A stretch of 64,000 nucleotides of DNA. Origin: Rhynchopus sp. YZ270_cl-10 (Eukaryota; Euglenozoa; Diplonemea; Diplonemida; Diplonemidae). Made by a program: the position numbers and the translations under genes. Each line of letters opens with the position of its first letter. Position 1 is the stretch's first letter. The stretch spans positions 372,001 through 436,000 of the forward strand of contig OZ037878.1 of the NCBI GenBank assembly GCA_964035575.1, read 5' to 3'. Below are positions 29,321 to 39,298 of this stretch, piece by piece. The notes beneath the pieces were generated by a model. That model worked only from the letters and a program-made list of their open reading frames with translations, was not told the DNA's origin and searched no databases.

Positions 29321-31225
29321 TTACTGAATTTCAACGTTAATAATTCGAATAGGGTCAACTGGTTTGTTTTCCCGGGGGCCGCTCGTGTGGACCGGAACAT
29401 TTTCTATCGCTTGCACAACATCAGTCCCTTTTGTAACCCGCCCAAATACGGTGTGCTTATCGTTCAGCCAATCGCATACTGCTGTGGTAATGAAAAACTG
29501 ACTTCCGTTGGTCCCTGGGCCTCGGTTCGCCATGCTCACGGTGTAGGGTCTGTCGTGGGTCAGCTTCGGATGGAATTCATCATTGAAGTTCCCACCCCAG
29601 ATCGACTCCCCTCCAGTACCATCCCCATTAGGGCACCCTGTTTGGATAAAATTTTTTTTCACGACCCTATGGAAAACTAGACCGTCGTAGAACCCTGCTT
29701 TTGCGTGGCCTACAAAATTTTCGTTTGTTTTTGGTGTCTCATTTGGGAAGAGTTGGATGTGAATGTCACCCATGGTGGTACGGAAGATTGCGATGTTTGC
29801 GGTGTTCACCTTCTTCGCTGTGGAGAGCAGGGCGATGTCCTCTGCGGAGGGTTTCTCGTTGAACGCATCACGCCCCACTGCGTTGGGGTCCTCCTTAGAC
29901 GCATCTTCAGGTTCATGCCGGGTGAGGAGGAAGAACCTAGGACGTCTCCACGCAATAGCGAATATCGTCGGGTCCGGCGACTTTGCCTGCTCCATGACAT
30001 CCTTCCCAAGCTGCTGCAGAAGCTGTTGTGTTGCCTCGATCTTCCCCTGGAACAATGCAATCGAAAGAAACCGTTCTGTGGTCTCAAGGCGTCCCAAGAT
30101 GACCTCTACACTGTTGGAGGTGAGGTTCAGCACCTTCACGCCGAACATGCTTGCGAACAGAATGAAGTTCCCAGATTCGTCGAAGGTAACGTTGCATGGG
30201 GGTGCGGTGCTGCAGGAGCGTTCCATTTCGCGTTCGGTTGCCATGCGTTTGCCGAAGTCGAGTTTGTCCAGCTGGAAGGTAGGGTGGGTGCGTTGCAGCT
30301 CCTCGGCTTGCGCTAAGGTTTCGTCGTATACGCGAAAGAATTTCCCTTTCGCAAAGTTGTAGACATACACAAGACGGTTGCTTCCCATAATGGCGAAGAG
30401 ACGTCCGTCGCGGCTCACCTCAAGGGAAAGTGCTTGGATTGAGTCTTCTGCAAGCTTGAAAAGGTCGGTTTCATATTTTTTCATAGTTTTGATAGGAAAC
30501 GCAAACGGCGCTTCGTTCCCCCAATAGTCGATAACACCGTCGGCATCAATGCTGATGACAGAGTCGCATGCGACGTTCATCTTCATGTGGACGACCCGGG
30601 AGGAGTGGGAGAGGGTGTGCGTGCACAGCGCCTGGCCTTCGGTGGAGAAGATGTGCACCACAGCTGCGACAGCTTCGCAAACGGCAAGACGCGCCTGAAG
30701 CGCAGACTTTCCATGAATAAACTCAAACACACCCGCAGCAAAGGTAATGTCAATCATCGTCACCATGTCAAAGTTTTCGACATCAAAGATCTTCATCTTC
30801 CTATCCGCAGTATGTGCACGCGTTGCAAGCCACTTCCCACAATGCGACACACACGCCACAAACGGCCCCATATGCGGGCGGTACACCTTCACCGGAATGA
30901 TATCTCTTGGCGCCTTCTTCCAAAACTTAAGAATTCCTTCCACAGAGCATGTCATCACAAAGTTCGTGTATGGCGCGACAAGAACCTGTGCAAGAGCGTC
31001 TTTGTGCATGTAGGACTTCTCGTACAGCTCTTGGCAGGGTAGTTCCTTCAGGATGCTGTCGCGGTTGCGGAGCACCTTGCGGCGCTTCTGTGCAGGTGGT
31101 GCGGCCACAGTGCTGCCTGGTGTGGTGCTGGATACGTTCTCTGTAGTGTCTGCTGCAGGTGCAGGTGCAGGACCGAAGTCAGATGATGAGTCATCATCGC
31201 TCCCTTCGCGTTCACGTTTTGACAT
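29321..31225 (-). CDS. PPWD1: WD40-cyclophilin, spliceosome-associated peptidyl-prolyl isomerase
   Basis: A 634-residue, intronless protein close to the usual PPWD1 length. An acidic Ser-rich start and a basic KRRKVLRNRDSILKELPCQELYEKSYMHKD segment precede WD40 repeats (~85-430; ..VLVAPYTNFVMTCSVEGILKFWKK is the classic PPWD1 opening). The C-terminal ~160 residues are a full cyclophilin: FHRVVKKNFIQTGCPNGDGTGG, WGGNFNDEF, MANRGPGTNGSQFFIT and WLNDKHTVFGRV keep the active-site Arg, Phe, Gln and Trp. PPWD1 is a nuclear isomerase found in late spliceosomes, which fits the cis-introns in this window. A pyrimidine tract and CACACAG lie 32 nt before the ATG. Confidence 0.95.
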   Translation of the reverse strand: MSKREREGSDDDSSSDFGPAPAPAADTTENVSSTTPGSTVAAPPAQKRRKVLRNRDSILKELPCQELYEKSYMHKDALAQVLVAPYTNFVMTCSVEGILKFWKKAPRDIIPVKVYRPHMGPFVACVSHCGKWLATRAHTADRKMKIFDVENFDMVTMIDITFAAGVFEFIHGKSALQARLAVCEAVAAVVHIFSTEGQALCTHTLSHSSRVVHMKMNVACDSVISIDADGVIDYWGNEAPFAFPIKTMKKYETDLFKLAEDSIQALSLEVSRDGRLFAIMGSNRLVYVYNFAKGKFFRVYDETLAQAEELQRTHPTFQLDKLDFGKRMATEREMERSCSTAPPCNVTFDESGNFILFASMFGVKVLNLTSNSVEVILGRLETTERFLSIALFQGKIEATQQLLQQLGKDVMEQAKSPDPTIFAIAWRRPRFFLLTRHEPEDASKEDPNAVGRDAFNEKPSAEDIALLSTAKKVNTANIAIFRTTMGDIHIQLFPNETPKTNENFVGHAKAGFYDGLVFHRVVKKNFIQTGCPNGDGTGGESIWGGNFNDEFHPKLTHDRPYTVSMANRGPGTNGSQFFITTAVCDWLNDKHTVFGRVTKGTDVVQAIENVPVHTSGPRENKPVDPIRIINVEIQ

Positions 31226-31257
31226 TGGTGTGTCCCGTGGGTGAAAAGGGGGTGCGT

Positions 31258-31263
31258 CTGTGT
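31258..31263 (-). promoter_or_regulatory. probable splice acceptor of PPWD1 transcript
   Basis: The minus strand has a C/T-rich run (CCTCCACCCACCTCCATTCC) followed by CACACAG, 32 nt upstream of the ATG at 31225. This is the same layout as at 51034 and 55517. Confidence 0.45.
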
Positions 31264-31326
31264 GGGAATGGAGGTGGGTGGAGGTTGGTGTTGGGTTGTG
31301 AAGGGGGTGTGTCTGGGTGTGTTGAT

Positions 31327-31498
31327 CTCGCAGATGCTCGGCGTACGTTTGGCCACAAAGAGGACCACCGCACTTCCTAGAGTCTGCTCCTCTCGTGCTG
31401 AGGTGTGCTGCTGTTTTGTGTCAGAGTGAGCTGAGTAATGTTTTGTCATCAGAGTCGATCAAGCTAACAGGAAACGTTGAAAAGGTTTGTCATCACGT
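31327..31498. repeat. flanking module of the LRR/GH3 cluster (left end)
   Basis: 31327-31399 recurs almost exactly at 41015-41087, near the far end of the cluster. 31400-31498 (AGGTGTGCTGCTGTTTTGTG ... TTTGTCATCACG) recurs at 33084-33180, 36996-37092, 38874-38962 and 41088-41184, usually just 5' of a minus-strand gene. These are duplicated promoter or 5'-UTR modules. Confidence 0.8.
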
Positions 31499-31506
31499 CT
31501 TCACGG

Positions 31507-31860
31507 AAATGGAAGTTGGAAACAGCACAGACAGGTCTCTTGCCAAGGTTGACAGGCAGATGTGAGGGAGTTACCCAAATGACCGCCAGAGGACCTTGTC
31601 CTCAATCAAATGATACCTTCTTCTTTCAGGTTGGGGAGGGAGGTGATAGAACGCTGCATAAACTCTCGAGGGAGGTGGGAATGTCTTGGTTTGTCTGTTT
31701 TGTGTTGCGACTGAAAAACAGGGGAAAAGAAAGAAAACTTGAAAGATGTACCGCAACACGTCTTCACCACCATCACATGAGGGAACAAGAAAAAAGGCAG
31801 AAAAAACCCGCAAACCCAATTCAATCCACGTTCATTCAACCCTTCTTAACCCTCTTGCCA
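31507..31860. repeat. 3'-side module of the LRR/GH3 cluster
   Basis: This begins AAATGGAAGTTGGAAACAGC and continues through GGTTGGGGAGGGAGGTG. Near-identical copies start at 33433, 37101, 38968 and (partial) 41193. The distal part (GTACCGCAACACGTC... to CTCTTGCCAGGACGC) recurs at ~37505-37610 and ~39200-39320 as the 3' flank of LRR genes. So what is duplicated is the whole gene with both flanks. Confidence 0.75.
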
Positions 31861-32008
31861 GGACGCACCACAGCGGTGTCCCTCTTCACTCGTGGCGTCT
31901 GTTCCTCCTCACCTTCATCCTCGCTGCACGCAGGCGAACCCTTGCTCTCTGCGAACCCTGCTTCCCTTTCCTCAGAGGGCTCTGTGTCTGTGTGAAGACG
32001 CTTCCGCC

Positions 32009-33055
32009 TCACCCTTCTTTCTGCACGGTTGCGGGGTCGGGCACGTTGTCAGTCTCGCATCTCAGACCGTGAATCGCGTTTGTCGGAAAAGGCTGTTCTT
32101 TCACAAGCAACCTCCTCACAACCAGAGCGTCCTTGCTCAACCCTGAGGCATCGATTCTTGTTAACTCTGAGCAGCGCCAGAAGAAGTACTTCCCAATACT
32201 CCTGACCCCGCTCAACGCAGACAGGCCATCGACGACTTGCAAGCGCGAGCAATCCCCAAAGAAGAACGGCTCAATGGTAACGACACTCCTCAGCCCCGAA
32301 AGACAAACTCTCTCCAACGACGGGCAGCGGGTAAGAAATCGGTCACCTATTTTGGTGACACTGCTCAACCCCGAGAGGTCCACGGACGTCAAATGCTTGC
32401 AGTAGCTAAGAAAATACTCCTTAATCACAGTCACACGGCGAAACACAGAGAGGTCAACCGTTCGCAATGCAGAGCCGCTAAGAAAGCCTTCACCTATTTC
32501 AGTGACACTGCCGAACCCCGACAGGTTGATGCTCTCCAATCGATCGGCGCTGCTGATGAAGTGACCTCCTATCACAGTCACATTGCACAACCCTGAAAGG
32601 TCAAGCTCTGTCAACTGTCGGCAACTGGTCAGGAACCAATTCCCTATTTCTGTAACGACCGACACAGCACTAAGGTCAAGTCGCGCTAACGAACTGCCTT
32701 GTAAGAAGTAATGAGAAATCTGAGTCGCAACCTCCGCCTCCAAAAGCAAACGCGCAACGTCCGGATCGTACACAGTCTCCAACCTCTCTTTTGTCAGGTC
32801 TGTCTCGCCCAATGCGTGAAGTGCTGCAATGGCAGCAAACTTCGTTGTCCTCCTCAGGATTATCGTGTCCCCAGCACTCAGCTCCTTGATGCCCTCCTCG
32901 TCACGCAGCACCTCCCCCCTGAAAGTCATCTGAAAGCTGTCTTCCTGCAACCCTGCTGCAGACGCCACCTTCAGACGCAGGTGTCCAAGTGCATCATCCA
33001 CACCCACCTCCACCACATGTTCCTTCTCATCAAAATCCTTTATCGTGACGTCCAT
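32009..33055 (-). CDS. ubiquitin-like + BspA-type LRR protein, copy 1
   Basis: 348 residues from MDVTIKDF. Residues 1-72 form a ubiquitin-like domain (VTIKDFDEKEHVVEVGVDDALGHLRLKVASAAG...DSFQMTFRGEVLRDEEGIKEL...DTIILRR). A helical linker and then eight ~24-25-residue LRRs of the BspA/TpLRR kind follow (LTELDLSGLCNVTVIGGHFISSADR type). It lacks signal peptide and membrane span, so a cytosolic protein is likely. It ends at ...VPDPATVQKEG. Copy 3 continues for about 50 more residues, and the nucleotide comparison shows copy 1 lacks two bases (GGGTGAGGCGG versus GGGTGCAGGCGG) and so stops early. The function is unknown; LRRs bind protein partners and a UBL may dock on proteasome or p97 factors (inference). 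Confidence 0.85.
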   Translation of the reverse strand: MDVTIKDFDEKEHVVEVGVDDALGHLRLKVASAAGLQEDSFQMTFRGEVLRDEEGIKELSAGDTIILRRTTKFAAIAALHALGETDLTKERLETVYDPDVARLLLEAEVATQISHYFLQGSSLARLDLSAVSVVTEIGNWFLTSCRQLTELDLSGLCNVTVIGGHFISSADRLESINLSGFGSVTEIGEGFLSGSALRTVDLSVFRRVTVIKEYFLSYCKHLTSVDLSGLSSVTKIGDRFLTRCPSLERVCLSGLRSVVTIEPFFFGDCSRLQVVDGLSALSGVRSIGKYFFWRCSELTRIDASGLSKDALVVRRLLVKEQPFPTNAIHGLRCETDNVPDPATVQKEG

Positions 33056-33180
33056 TGTTTGTGTTTTGTTCAGTGTCTCTGCTGAGGTGTGCTGCTGTTT
33101 TGTGTCAGAGTGAGCTGAGTAATGTTTGTCATCAGAGTCGATCAAGCTAACAGGAAACGTTGAAAAGGTTTGTCATCACG

Positions 33181-33432
33181 TCTCGGAGCGAAGCGTACAC
33201 AAACTGCGCCGCGATGAACCCCTCGCTCGTCAGAACGTCGTCTTCGTTAGGTGTGACACTCCGGATGTACTGCTGTGTGGCAGTCCAGTTGAGGCCGGCC
33301 TCGTTCTCCCAGGCATCCTTGACACGGTCGTCGCCGAGCTCTGAGATGTAGTGTCCACTCATCATGGCACCCTCTGCGTAGTCGATAGGGTCGTTTGCAC
33401 CACGGAAGACAAGAATGCTGGCGGTGCCGGGG
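33181..33432 (-). pseudogene. gene remnant, lipase-like fragment
   Basis: An 84-codon open stretch sits exactly where two cluster modules meet directly at 31498/31507, 37092/37101 and 38962/38968. It reads PGTASILVFRGANDPIDYAEGAMMSGHYISELGDDRVKDAW...NWTATQQYIRSV...SEGFIAAQFVYASLRD. The ILVFRGxNDPxD stretch resembles the FRGT-S/D-xxDW region of class-3 lipase-like proteins, but the match is short. It has neither start nor stop. It looks like the surviving middle of a deleted gene whose flanks remain, or a fragment inserted between modules. Confidence 0.5.
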
Positions 33433-34699
33433 AAATGGAAGTTGGAAACAGCACAGACAGGTCTCTTGCCAAGGTTGACAGGCAGATGTGAGGGAGTTAC
33501 CCAAATGACCGTCAGAGGACCTTGTCCTCAATCAAATGATACCTTCTTCTTTCAGGTTGGGGAGGGAGGTGGTAAAAACGCTGCATAAACTCTCGAGGGA
33601 GGTGGGAATGTCTTGTTTTGTCTGTTTTGTGTTGCGACTGAAAAACAGAGGAAAAGAAAAGAAAAAAGGAACCACCAGCAGTGGTGCGGTCGATGTTGAA
33701 AATGGGACAATGTTGGGAAATATAAACCCGGTCACTTATAGGTTGGGCCATTTTGGGGGCAAAATTCCCCCCAAAAATCCGGGATTGTAAAATTGACACC
33801 ATCGATTTCAATACTATACCGTACTTCACCTTCGGTTACTCTACAGGGGGGTGACGGAAAGTTGTGGGGAAACCCCCTGAGGAAAAGTGTCTCCTCCAAA
33901 GGAGGGTGCTTACAGGCACATAGATGCAGCTGTTATGTACGACACTTTGCAACAATCCGAAAACTAAGTCGTATCCATATCCACAGAGCCTACCTACGGG
34001 CAGAACCTGGAATATGTGCTCAAAGTTGGCGGAAGCCTTCGTGCTACGAAAGTACGCAGATCGTCCTCAACTCTTGTGCTTTATTTTGAAAACTTTGTTG
34101 TATTAGCGTAGACACCCGAGGATGAGCTCCACTATATTTATGCTAACACTTTTGATTTAAAAATGAACGGTTGCACAAAAATGCACAACCGTGTAACAAC
34201 GTTGTATGTCTCCTGAGGCGGAAAATATTTACAAAAAAGTATTTATAAAGAAAAAAGGGAAAATCAAGTGAAACGTGGTGCCCAGCACACGGCGGGGGAA
34301 ACAACATTCACGTATAGTGGCACGCTAGGATATGACTGCGTGGGTGATAGGTAGGCTGCAGTTAACACACAGCTACTGCAAGACGCAGGCATGCCCTGTA
34401 CATTGTTACACATGCACAAATTACGCATTTGACAAGATAATCATGTTGCACAAAAAAGGGGGAGGTGGGAATCAGGATACGGTAATGCATGGCACGCAGC
34501 GGACTGTGCACATTCTGCCAAACATATCCTTGGGGCGTATTCAATTGGGTGGCCTGTAACGTTTATTTTGGTAGGGTATGCCTACATAAATGAATCGCAG
34601 ACATACTACCACGCGGAGCCAGCAAGGGGACAGGGAGAGAGGAAGAAAAAGAAAAATAAAAAAAAATAAATCGGAAAAGTGGACATGGCGCAGAACGGT
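33433..34699. other. cluster spacer and GH3 3' flank
   Basis: 33433-33665 is the 3'-side module. 33670-34080 is unique sequence with nothing recognisable. 34086-34135 is a TAGTG...CACTA dispersed repeat. 34140-34699 is an A-rich tail. I see no gene. Confidence 0.5.
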
Positions 34700-36934
34700 C
34701 TAGTTTGTCACGGTGAAGCCAACAGTGGCAGCTGCGTCATAGCCAACATCGATCTTCCACCCTCCGACAACAGGCTCGTGCATGCCGGCGGTGTTGACGA
34801 GGGAGAAAGCTGTGTAGTACAGAGGGAACGTGATGGACTGGGTTGCGCCTGCCATAAGTGTGACGCGCTCAAAGCCGACAAGGAACTTCTTCGGTGCACC
34901 CGTCGACTGTGGCGGGATTGCAAAGATCAGCACAGTTGCGTCTCCGTCCACAGACCCAGTGTTCTTCACGTCCACAGTCACACTCGACATCTCCTGGTCG
35001 TCATCGGTGACAGAGAAGCCCTTCTGGAGGTTGGCCTTGTCGCACATCTGCTGCACAGACACCGCCTCCACAGAGGCCTTTGCTGTCTTGGCAGTGTAGC
35101 TGAAGGTTGTGTAGGACATCCCCTCACCGAAGGAGTACACAGGCTCGCCGGTGTAGAAACGGTACGTCCTGCCGGTGTTGTTCGTCGATGCGTTCGGGCG
35201 CATGTTCATGTCGAACATGCTGAAGTTGTCCAAGTACGACGCGGGGTACTGGGTGTGGGGCAGACGGCCACCTGGGTTGTAGTCACCAAACAGCACCTCG
35301 GCAAGTGCCTGTCCTCCGCTCTGTCCTGGGTAACCCATCCAGAGGATGGCGTTCACCTTCGGGTTGCTCTTAATCTGCGACAGGTCGACAGACCCTCCAG
35401 CCATGACAACAACCACAACAGGCCCCTTGGCGGCGTCAGCAACCTGCTGCACAAGCTCGTTCTGCTTTCCAGGGAGTGCAATGTCGGTACGGTCACGTCC
35501 CTCAGACTCAATGTTCTGGGCGAGTCCAACGATGATCACCGTGGCATCCTGCGTCTTTGCGATGTTGACAGCGCCAGCGAAGTCCTTGTCGTCGGCACAC
35601 TTCTGGTCAGAGCATCCCAAGTAGGTCTGCACGCTTGCGTACTTCGACACCCCCATTGAAGGCGAGATGAGGTACGGGGCGGTTCCCTGGTAGTTCCCCT
35701 GCATGAGGGTGGTTGCGTTCGCACTGGGTCCCACAATAGCAACAGACTTGACGGCAGACGTCTTCAGGGGAAGTGCCCCGTCGTTCTTCAGAAGCACAGT
35801 TCCCTGGCGGGCAGCGTCCAGTGCAAGCTCCTGGTGCTCGGGTGTGTTGACCTCGTCCGCAAACGTGTACTTCAGGTAGGGCTGCTCCGCAACGTTGTCG
35901 AACATTCCAAGACGGACCTGCATGGCGAAGAGGTCAATCAGGGCATGGTCCAGCACTCCGACCTTCGTCACGTTTGCCTCAATCGAGTTCTTCATGTTGT
36001 TCTTCATGAATCCTCCACAGTCGCTGTCCATGCCTGCCGCAAGAGTGTCACGCACAGCCTCGTTCGGTGTGTCGTACTTGTGGTTGTTTGTCACGTCAGC
36101 CACAGCACCACAGTCAGATGTGATGTACCCCTCGAAGCCCCATGCGTCACGTGCGAACTCGTTCATAATGCGGCCGTTCGCACAGGAGGGAACACCGTTG
36201 ACAGCGTTGTAGGAGCACATCAGACCCGACACACGTCCGTTCTTCACACACGAGTGGAACGCAGGCAGGTATGTGTCAGCCTCGTCCTGCTTCGTAATAA
36301 TCGCGTTGAAGTGATGCCTGTCCACACCACCCCAGTTCTCCAGGTCGTACGCGTAGTAGTGCTTGCAGCACGACGAAGCCTTGATGTGGCGCGGGTCCTC
36401 ACCCTCCTGCATTCCAGGCACGAAGTGGCGTGCGTACTCAGACGTCAGGTACGGGTCCTCACCGGGCGTCTCCTGTCCACGTCCCCAACGTGGGTCACGC
36501 ATCAGGTTGATGTTCGGTGTCCAGAAGGTGAGTCCTGCGTGTCCAGCGTTGTTGAGCGCACGTGCCTCGGTGGAAATGGTATGCCCGATTGTGTGGAAAA
36601 GAGTCTTGTTGAAGGAGGCACCGGTAGTGATGACCTGGGGGAAGGAAGTGGCGTACGGAGTGGCTGAATCGAAGGTCACACCAGGAGACCTGCCCACACC
36701 GTGGAGTGCCTCGGACCACCACTGGTACGCTGGGAGACCCATGCGAGAGACAGCGTCTGCGCCGTTCTGGGTGATCGAGATCTTCTCATCCAGAGTGAGC
36801 TGGTTGACAATCCAGTACGCACGCTCCTGTGTGCTGCGTCTCTCGTCACACAGAGTGCTTCCCTGAAGTGGTGCAACATCACACGGGCGTGATGCCAGCG
36901 ACACAGCCGCACATGCGGCAACAATGTTCATCAT
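34700..36934 (-). CDS. secreted GH3 beta-xylosidase / beta-glucosidase family enzyme
   Basis: 744 residues, full GH3 length. A hydrophobic start (MMNIVAACAAVSLAS) acts as a likely signal peptide. The N-terminal barrel carries QWWSEALHGVG, NLMRDPRWGRGQETPGEDP, KHYYAYDLENWGGVDRHHFNA and GYITSDCGAV, in which Asp ~274 is the expected nucleophile. The second domain has LLKNDGALPL, GNYQG and NIESEGRDRTDIALPG, whose Glu ~478 sits where the acid/base is expected, and YPGQSGGQALAEVLFGDYNPGGRLP. A C-terminal fibronectin-III-like domain follows. The EDPYLTSEYA and WWSEALHGV signatures favour beta-D-xylosidase (hemicellulose breakdown). No intron. It lies between two UBL-LRR copies and shares their 5' module, so expression may be linked. 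Confidence 0.93.
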   Translation of the reverse strand: MMNIVAACAAVSLASRPCDVAPLQGSTLCDERRSTQERAYWIVNQLTLDEKISITQNGADAVSRMGLPAYQWWSEALHGVGRSPGVTFDSATPYATSFPQVITTGASFNKTLFHTIGHTISTEARALNNAGHAGLTFWTPNINLMRDPRWGRGQETPGEDPYLTSEYARHFVPGMQEGEDPRHIKASSCCKHYYAYDLENWGGVDRHHFNAIITKQDEADTYLPAFHSCVKNGRVSGLMCSYNAVNGVPSCANGRIMNEFARDAWGFEGYITSDCGAVADVTNNHKYDTPNEAVRDTLAAGMDSDCGGFMKNNMKNSIEANVTKVGVLDHALIDLFAMQVRLGMFDNVAEQPYLKYTFADEVNTPEHQELALDAARQGTVLLKNDGALPLKTSAVKSVAIVGPSANATTLMQGNYQGTAPYLISPSMGVSKYASVQTYLGCSDQKCADDKDFAGAVNIAKTQDATVIIVGLAQNIESEGRDRTDIALPGKQNELVQQVADAAKGPVVVVVMAGGSVDLSQIKSNPKVNAILWMGYPGQSGGQALAEVLFGDYNPGGRLPHTQYPASYLDNFSMFDMNMRPNASTNNTGRTYRFYTGEPVYSFGEGMSYTTFSYTAKTAKASVEAVSVQQMCDKANLQKGFSVTDDDQEMSSVTVDVKNTGSVDGDATVLIFAIPPQSTGAPKKFLVGFERVTLMAGATQSITFPLYYTAFSLVNTAGMHEPVVGGWKIDVGYDAAATVGFTVTN

Positions 36935-37757
36935 GTTAAAGAAAAAGAAGTGTGTTATCTGTTGGTGTTGTGGTGATGGTGGTTCGTGTATCGTCAGGTG
37001 TGCTGCTGTTTTGTGTCAGAGTGAGCTGAGTAATGTTTTGTCATCAGAGTCGATCAAGCTAACAGGAAACGTTGAAAAGGTTTGTCATCAAGTTTCGGGG
37101 AAATGGAAGTTGGAAACAGCACAGACAGGTGTCTTGCCAAGGTTGACAGGCAGATGTGAGGGAGTTACCCAAATGACCGCCAGAGGACCTTGTCCTCAAT
37201 TAAATGATACCTTCTTCTTTCAGGTTGGGGAGGGAGGTGGTAAAAACGCTGCATAAACTCTCGAGGGAGGTGGGAATGTCTTGTTTTGTCTGTTTTGTGT
37301 TGCGACTGAAAAACAGGGGAAAAGAAAGAAAACAGTGGCGTGGCTGAAGGGGGTGATTCGCACTTTTACCATGTTGGCTTGCTAACTGTGCCTGTGCCTG
37401 TGTACACAGGTGCACAGTGTTAAATTTTCACAAGGCGGGGAAAATTTTTTGAGGGCTGATTCGTACCTTTTCCGCACTTTTTCTGAACCCCCTTTCAGCC
37501 ACCAAAACTTGAAAGATATACCGGGGGGAGGGAACATGAAAAAAAGCGGAGAAAACCCGCAAACACAATTCAATCCACGTTCATTCAACCCTTTTTAACC
37601 CTCTTGCCAGGACGCACCACAGCGGTGTCTCTCTTCACTCGTGGCGTCTGTTCCTCCTCACCTTCATCCTCGCTGCACGCAGGCGAACCCTTGCTCTCTG
37701 CGAACCCTGCTTCCCTTTCCTCAGAGGGCTCTGTGTCTGCATGAAGACGCTTCCACC
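36935..37757. other. cluster spacer: 5' module, 3' module, unique insert
   Basis: 36996-37092 is the 5' module for the GH3 gene. 37101-37335 is the 3'-side module. 37336-37504 is unique here, replacing part of the 3' module seen in the other copies. 37505-37757 is the 3' flank of LRR copy 2, where the copy-3 tail is still recognisable out of frame. Confidence 0.6.
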
Positions 37758-38828
37758 TCACCCTTCTTTCTGCACGGTTGCGGGGTCGGGCACGTTGTCA
37801 GTCTCGCATCTCAGACCGTGAATCGTGTCTGTCGGCAAACCCACTTCTTTCGCAAGCAACCTCCTCACAACCAGAACGTCCTTGCTCAACCCTGAGGCAT
37901 CGATTCTTGTTAACTTTGAGCAGGACAAGAAGAAGCCCACCCCAATACTCCTGACCCCGCTCAACGCAGACAGGCCATCGACGACTTGCAAGAACGCGCA
38001 ACACCAACAGAAGCTCACCCCAATGGTGACGACACTCCTCAGCCCCGAAAGACAAACCCTCGTCAGCTCCCAGCAGCCGGTAAGAAATTGGTCACCTATT
38101 TCGGTGACATTGCTCAACCCCGAGAGGTCGACAGACGTCAAATGCTTGCAGTAGCTAAGAAAATTACCCTCAATCACAGTCACGCGGCGAAACACAGAGA
38201 GGTCAACCGTTCGCAATGCAGAGCCGCTAAGAAAGCCTTCACCTATTTCAGTGACACTGCCGAACCCCGACAGGTTGATGCTCTCCAATCGCACAGCGCT
38301 GCTGATGAAGTGACCTCCTATCACAGTCACATTGCACAACCCTGAAAGGTCAAGCTCTGTCAACTGTCGGCAACTGGTCAGGAACTCATCGCCTATTTCG
38401 GTGACAACCGACACAGCACTAAGGTCAAGTCGCGTTAACGAACTGCCTCGCAAGAAGCCAAAAGGAGTCTCAGTCGCAACCTCCGCCTCCAAAAGCAAAC
38501 GCGCAACGTCCGGATCGTCCGCAGTCCGCCGCAGTCTGCAGCCCACCTTCGCCAACCTCTCTTTTGTCAGGTCTGTCTCGCCCAATGCGTGAAGTGCTGC
38601 AATGGCAGCAAACTTCGTTGTCCTCCTCAGGATTATCGTGTCCCCAGCACTCAGCTCCTTGATGCCCTCCTCGTCACGCAGCACCTCCCCTCTGAAAGTC
38701 ATCTGAAAGCTGTCTTCCTGCAACCCTGCTGCAGACGCCACCGTCAGATGTAGGTCTTCCAGTGCATCATCCACACCCACCTCCACCACATGTTCCTTCT
38801 CATCAAAATCCTTGATCGTAATATCCAT
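37758..38828 (-). CDS. ubiquitin-like + BspA-type LRR protein, copy 2
   Basis: 356 residues from MDITIKDF, the same architecture as copy 1: UBL (1-72), linker with an 8-residue insertion (KVGCRLRRTADDPD), eight LRRs. Framework positions are almost unchanged from copy 1. The differences fall mainly in the x-x-F-x-x-x-C-x-x block of each repeat (for example DQFLTGCWE here, DRFLTRCPS in copy 1, DYFIYACPA in copy 3). The C-terminus is shortened in the same way as copy 1, so those two share a more recent ancestor or conversion event. Confidence 0.85.
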   Translation of the reverse strand: MDITIKDFDEKEHVVEVGVDDALEDLHLTVASAAGLQEDSFQMTFRGEVLRDEEGIKELSAGDTIILRRTTKFAAIAALHALGETDLTKERLAKVGCRLRRTADDPDVARLLLEAEVATETPFGFLRGSSLTRLDLSAVSVVTEIGDEFLTSCRQLTELDLSGLCNVTVIGGHFISSAVRLESINLSGFGSVTEIGEGFLSGSALRTVDLSVFRRVTVIEGNFLSYCKHLTSVDLSGLSNVTEIGDQFLTGCWELTRVCLSGLRSVVTIGVSFCWCCAFLQVVDGLSALSGVRSIGVGFFLSCSKLTRIDASGLSKDVLVVRRLLAKEVGLPTDTIHGLRCETDNVPDPATVQKEG

Positions 38829-39298
38829 TTTTTGTGTTGTTGTGTTTTGTTCAGTGTCTCTGCTGAGGTGTGCTGCTGTTTTGTGTCAGAGTGAGCTGAG
38901 TAATGTTTGTCATCAGAGTCGATCAAGCTAACAGGAAACGTTGAAAAGGTTTGTCATCACGTCGGGGAAATGGAAAAATTGGAAACAGCACAGACAGGTG
39001 TCTTGCCAAGGTTGACAGGCAGATGTGAGGGAGTTACCCAAATGACCACCAGAGGACCTTGTCCTCAATCAAATAATACCTTCTTCTTTCAGGTTGGGGA
39101 GGGAGGTGGTAAAAACGCTGCATAAACTCTCGAGGGAGGTGGGAATGTCTTGTTTTGTCTGTTTTGTGTTGCGACTGAAAAACAGGGAAAAGAAAGAAAA
39201 CTTGAAAGATGTACCGCAACACGTCTTCACCACCATCACATGAGGGAACAAGAAAAAGGGCAGAAAAAACCCGCAAACACAATTCAATCCACGTTCAT
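38829..39298. other. cluster spacer between LRR copies 2 and 3
   Basis: Composed of the 5' module (38874-38962) joined directly to the 3'-side module (38968-39298). Nothing unique lies between them. On the minus strand the modules run 3' flank of the upstream gene, then 5' flank of the downstream gene. Confidence 0.6.

Noticed and set aside
29705-30362. ~200-codon plus-strand frames opposite PPWD1
   Set aside because: They are antisense shadows of a conserved cyclophilin/WD40 gene with no homology of their own.
34679-36866. Long plus-strand frames opposite GH3
   Set aside because: They are shadows caused by biased GC-rich codon use in the xylosidase gene.
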